A program made the translations under genes and the position numbers. This document shows positions 6,445 to 8,951 of a stretch of DNA of 8,951 nt, piece by piece; the stretch's first letter is position 1, and every line of letters starts with the position of its first letter. The notes beneath the pieces were generated by a model. It did no database searches and had not been told where the DNA came from. It saw nothing but the letters and a program-made list of their open reading frames with translations. Origin of the DNA: Gammaproteobacteria bacterium (GTDB taxonomy: Bacteria > Pseudomonadota > Gammaproteobacteria > Granulosicoccales > Granulosicoccaceae); assembly GCA_020444765.1 (NCBI GenBank), contig JAGRHW010000136.1, forward strand, positions 1 to 8,951, read 5' to 3'.

Positions 6445-7038
6445 TCACTCCACAAGCAGATAATAAACGCTGACCTGCCCGGCGGTTTTTTCACGCAGAA
6501 TATTCCATTGCGGCGCGAAAAAATTCTTTACCGGAAAGTTTTTCGGGCTTTCGACAATGATTTTGCAAGCCGGCGCAAGCCAGGTTGCCTGCGCCAGAGC
6601 GTTTAGACTTTGCTCATGCAGGTCGGAATCGAACGGCGGGTCGAGAAAAACAATGTCGTAGGGCTGCCGGTTTTGCCGGATAAAATCCACCGCCGAACAA
6701 GGCTGGATATCGACGCATTGACCGGCATCGAGTTTGTCAGACGCCAGAGCCAGCTTGTCGACAACCAGCGGTGCGGTTTCAATCAGGGTGACTTTCTCTG
6801 CGCCGCGCGAGGCCGCTTCAAACCCCATTGCGCCACTGCCGGCAAACAGGTCCAGACAATGCGCACCGGGAAGGGACAGCTGCAACCAGTTGAAAATGGT
6901 CTCGCGCAAACGGTCGCCGGTCGGACGCAGGCCCGGGCTGTCGGCGAATTCAATCCTGCGGCCCCGCCAGCGCCCGGCAATGATTCGCAGGGAATTGCCG
7001 GCCTTTTCACCGGACTTGTATTTTTTATTCTGGCGCAC
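6445..7038 (-). CDS. rsmD: 16S rRNA (guanine(966)-N(2))-methyltransferase (RsmD)
   Basis: RsmD transfers a methyl group from S-adenosylmethionine to N2 of G966 in 16S rRNA during assembly of the small ribosomal subunit. The 197-residue product shows the family opening SLRIIAGRWRGRRI (16-29), the GLRPTGDRLRETIFNWL block (36-52), the SAM-binding motif I CLDLFAGSGAMGFEA (61-75), the acidic end of the second strand LIET (85-88) and the catalytic DPPF (133-136). The end, LREKTAGQVSVYYL, also aligns with E. coli RsmD. The start is a GTG at 7038; it lies inside the end of the upstream M16 gene, overlapping it by 14 bases, which indicates translational coupling. No downstream ATG would keep the conserved N-terminus. 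The gene ends 16 bases from the convergent DUF2817 gene, and no terminator hairpin is visible between them. Confidence 0.95.
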   Translation of the reverse strand: MRQNKKYKSGEKAGNSLRIIAGRWRGRRIEFADSPGLRPTGDRLRETIFNWLQLSLPGAHCLDLFAGSGAMGFEAASRGAEKVTLIETAPLVVDKLALASDKLDAGQCVDIQPCSAVDFIRQNRQPYDIVFLDPPFDSDLHEQSLNALAQATWLAPACKIIVESPKNFPVKNFFAPQWNILREKTAGQVSVYYLLVE

Positions 7039-8350
7039 CGCCGACGATCACAGTGACCAGCTTGTCGGGCCGGATGGTTTCACGAAACGCCTGGTGTACA
7101 CTGTCGCGGGTTTCGCGTTCTATCCTGTCGTTGAAAGCCTGCAGATAATCCAACGGCAGATCATAAAAACCTATCAAAGAAGCATATTGCACCAGTTTTG
7201 CGTTGCTATCGGTTTTGAGTGCATAGCCGCCGGTAATGTTTTTTATGCTCGACTCGAAGGCCTTTTCCGTAGGGCCATCCTTGATATATTCATCCAGATT
7301 TTGCGTAACGATGGAAATTGCCTCGTCGACCTGGTCGTTACGGGTCTGCAGGCCGATCATAAACGGACCTTTTTTCTCCATCGGTGAAAAATAGCTGTAA
7401 ACGCTGTAGGCCAGGCCGCGTTTTTCCCGCACTTCGTCCATCAGGATTGAAGAAAAACCACTTCCGCCGAAGCCGTGGTTGGCAATATACAGGGCGAAAT
7501 AATCCGCGTCATTGCGCGACACGCCAGGCTGGCCGATCAGGATATGCGATTGTTCGGACGGATAGTCGATGCGGATGGTCCTGGCTTCGGCAAGCGGCTC
7601 GACCGGCGGCAGAGCCGGCGCCTTGTCCCCGGTCGGCATAAATCTCACCAGTTTTTCCGCCAGAGCTTCGGCCTGCGCGCGGTCAAGCTGACCGACGATA
7701 GACAGCTGGGCATTGCCGGTCACATAGTAACGCTGATAAAAATCCACAATATCGTCACGCTTGATGGCGTTGATATCAGCCTCTTCAGCCGTGCGGGCAT
7801 AGGGATGATCGCCGTAGACCGCCTCAAAGAAGGCTTTTTCGGCGATTTCACCCGGTTTCTGCTGGCGGTTTTTCAGCATGGTCAGCAGTTGCGCGCGCAT
7901 CAGCTCGATTTCCGACTCCGGAAAATCCGGCTTGCCAATGACTTTTGCCATGATGTCCAGCGAACCGTCGAGTAATTCCGGCAGCGTCAGACTGCGCAGA
8001 CTGACCCAGGCCATATCGCGCAGAGAGCCGATTTCAAATTGCGCACCCATGCTCTCCAGCTTGTCCGACAAACTGTTGGCGTCCAGTCCATCGGCACCGT
8101 TGCCTATGACCGCCGAGGTCATATCGGCGACGCCGGGCTTATCGCCATCACGCGCGCTACCGGCGGCGTAGACCATGCGTAAATCGACCATCGGCAGACT
8201 GTCCGATGGAAAGAAATTGACCTTTACGCCGTTGCCGGTGGTCCAGCTTTGCAACACATTACTGGCCGCCAGAACGCCCGAGGACAGGCCGCAGAGCAAC
8301 AGCAGCGCCACGGCCACAAACAATTGCCTGATCTTCAAATACCTCAACAT
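7025..8350 (-). CDS. M16 family peptidase-like subunit lacking the zinc motif
   Basis: This 441-residue protein has the two-domain M16 (pitrilysin-like) architecture and is probably periplasmic: it begins with a signal peptide (LKIRQLFVAVALLLLCG, predicted cleavage after VLA near residue 29). At the place where active M16 enzymes have HxxEH, following AGSARDG, the sequence reads GVADMTSAV (residues 73-81), so both histidines and the glutamate are replaced (Asp76, Ser79, Ala80). The C-terminal half keeps REKRGLAYSVYS (308-319), the Arg/Tyr motif that contacts substrate. This is the pattern of the non-catalytic partner in heterodimeric M16B peptidases. I chose the ATG at 8350 over an in-frame ATG at 8380 because a perfect AAGGAG lies seven bases upstream and the signal peptide then starts normally. 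It is four bases downstream of the other M16 gene and overlaps rsmD by 14 bases, so the three form one operon. Confidence 0.92.
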   Translation of the reverse strand: MLRYLKIRQLFVAVALLLLCGLSSGVLAASNVLQSWTTGNGVKVNFFPSDSLPMVDLRMVYAAGSARDGDKPGVADMTSAVIGNGADGLDANSLSDKLESMGAQFEIGSLRDMAWVSLRSLTLPELLDGSLDIMAKVIGKPDFPESEIELMRAQLLTMLKNRQQKPGEIAEKAFFEAVYGDHPYARTAEEADINAIKRDDIVDFYQRYYVTGNAQLSIVGQLDRAQAEALAEKLVRFMPTGDKAPALPPVEPLAEARTIRIDYPSEQSHILIGQPGVSRNDADYFALYIANHGFGGSGFSSILMDEVREKRGLAYSVYSYFSPMEKKGPFMIGLQTRNDQVDEAISIVTQNLDEYIKDGPTEKAFESSIKNITGGYALKTDSNAKLVQYASLIGFYDLPLDYLQAFNDRIERETRDSVHQAFRETIRPDKLVTVIVGGAPE

Positions 8351-8354
8351 CGGC

Positions 8355-8951
8355 TTACTCCTTATCCGCACCGTTGTCATCCACCAGAGCTGCCTGTCCG
8401 GCTGCCTGCGGCTTAACGATCCCGACGGTCAAACCGCTTTCGACCAGGTATTTTTGTGCGACAGCCTGTACCTGCTCGGCGGTTACCGACTCTATGCCCT
8501 GCAGATAAGCGTCCATGACCTGATAACCGAAGCCGAGAGTCTCCAGGCTGCCGATGCTGATCGCCTTGTAGAACATGGAGTCTTTTTCAAAGACGTCATT
8601 GGCCATGACCTGGGCCTTGACTCTCGCCAGCTCAGCCTCTTCGACGCCGTGTTTTTTTATCGCCTCGATCTCATCCAGAATGGCCTGTTCGAGATCCTTG
8701 ATATCGGTTTGCGGCAGCGGCGTGCCATCGAAGATGAACATCGACTCCTGGGGTTTGTACATGTTGTAACTGGCGCCGGCACTGGCCGCGATCTGTTTGC
8801 CGCGCAACAGATTACGGGTCAGCCGGGCGCTTTCCCCTCCATCCAGAATACTCGCAAGTACTTCCAGCGCATAGGCATCGGCCGGATCGTCCAGTGTGCC
8901 CATGGTTGGTGTTTTGAAACCCATGATCAGATACGGCAACTGGGCGGGAGC
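8355..8951 (-). CDS. M16 family zinc peptidase, C-terminal part (cut by window edge)
   Basis: Only the last 198 residues are in the window; the reading frame is open to base 8951, so the N-terminal domain with the expected HxxEH zinc site lies outside. The visible part is the C-terminal M16 domain: YLIMGFKTPTMG, then an LEVLASILDGGESARLTRNL segment where M16 proteins have their dimer/active-site helix, SAGASYNMY, and a long helical region (DLEQAILDEIEAIKKHGVEEAEL). The REKRGLAYS-type Arg/Tyr motif is absent; the aligned region reads LLRGKQIAASAGASY. That fits the catalytic subunit of a split M16B heterodimer whose partner, encoded four bases downstream, supplies the Arg/Tyr pair. That it carries an intact zinc site is inferred, not seen. 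It is probably periplasmic like its partner. Confidence 0.88.
   Translation of the reverse strand, partial: APAQLPYLIMGFKTPTMGTLDDPADAYALEVLASILDGGESARLTRNLLRGKQIAASAGASYNMYKPQESMFIFDGTPLPQTDIKDLEQAILDEIEAIKKHGVEEAELARVKAQVMANDVFEKDSMFYKAISIGSLETLGFGYQVMDAYLQGIESVTAEQVQAVAQKYLVESGLTVGIVKPQAAGQAALVDDNGADKE
8358..8363 (-). promoter_or_regulatory. Ribosome-binding site deciding the start of the second M16 gene
   Basis: AAGGAG on the minus strand lies seven bases before the ATG at 8350 and inside the last codons of the upstream M16 gene. It is the strongest Shine-Dalgarno sequence I noticed in the window and favours the ATG at 8350 over the one at 8380. Its placement indicates coupled, roughly equal translation of the two M16 subunits. 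Confidence 0.8.

Noticed and set aside
8239..8350. Lipoprotein signal in the second M16 protein (cysteine after LLLL near residue 20)
   Set aside because: The residue before the cysteine is leucine, which does not fit the lipobox; a normal signal peptidase I site after VLA is more likely.
8351..8380. Alternative start at 8380 for the second M16 gene
   Set aside because: It would put ten extra polar residues before the signal peptide and lacks the perfect AAGGAG that precedes the ATG at 8350.

Overview
The window is a gene-dense chromosomal segment (about 97% coding, no gap longer than about 110 bases). It most likely comes from a gammaproteobacterium of moderately high GC. The reasons are: CoaD and RsmD closely resemble the enterobacterial/pseudomonad proteins; a DUF1285 protein and a tandem pair of M16 peptidase genes next to rsmD are typical of that class; and one secreted protein ends in a GlyGly-CTERM-like tail, a sorting signal known mainly from gammaproteobacteria such as Vibrio and Shewanella. 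I cannot name the genus. I see no tRNA, rRNA, CRISPR array, insertion sequence or phage gene.

Layout from right to left, following transcription of the minus strand. (1) At 8951-6445 lies a compact minus-strand operon: the C-terminal part of an M16 peptidase (cut by the window edge), a second M16-like protein that has lost the zinc motif, and rsmD, whose GTG start overlaps the stop of the M16 gene. (2) At 5394-6428 a lone plus-strand gene encodes a DUF2817 (M14 carboxypeptidase-like) zinc enzyme that converges on rsmD. (3) Divergent from it, at 5286-2230, is a 1018-residue exported PQQ-type sugar (glucose/sorbosone) dehydrogenase with PKD, Ig-like and unassigned domains plus the GlyGly-CTERM-like tail. 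(4) At 2127-1 a minus-strand run holds a family 4 glycosyltransferase, a DUF1285 protein and coaD.

How the genes fit together. RsmD (ribosomal RNA methylation) and CoaD (coenzyme A synthesis) are housekeeping genes often found near each other in gammaproteobacteria. Here they are separated by about 6 kb carrying the DUF2817 enzyme, the large dehydrogenase and the glycosyltransferase, which look like accessory cargo in a conserved neighbourhood. The two M16 proteins are best read as one periplasmic heterodimer: the small subunit lacks the zinc site but keeps the Arg/Tyr substrate-binding motif, and the visible half of its partner shows the reverse. The dehydrogenase probably acts outside the cytoplasm, anchored or released through rhombosortase processing.

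I found no convincing wholly new system. The most interesting points are the modular dehydrogenase with two unassigned middle domains, the split M16 active site, and a 14-bp palindrome in the divergent intergenic region.
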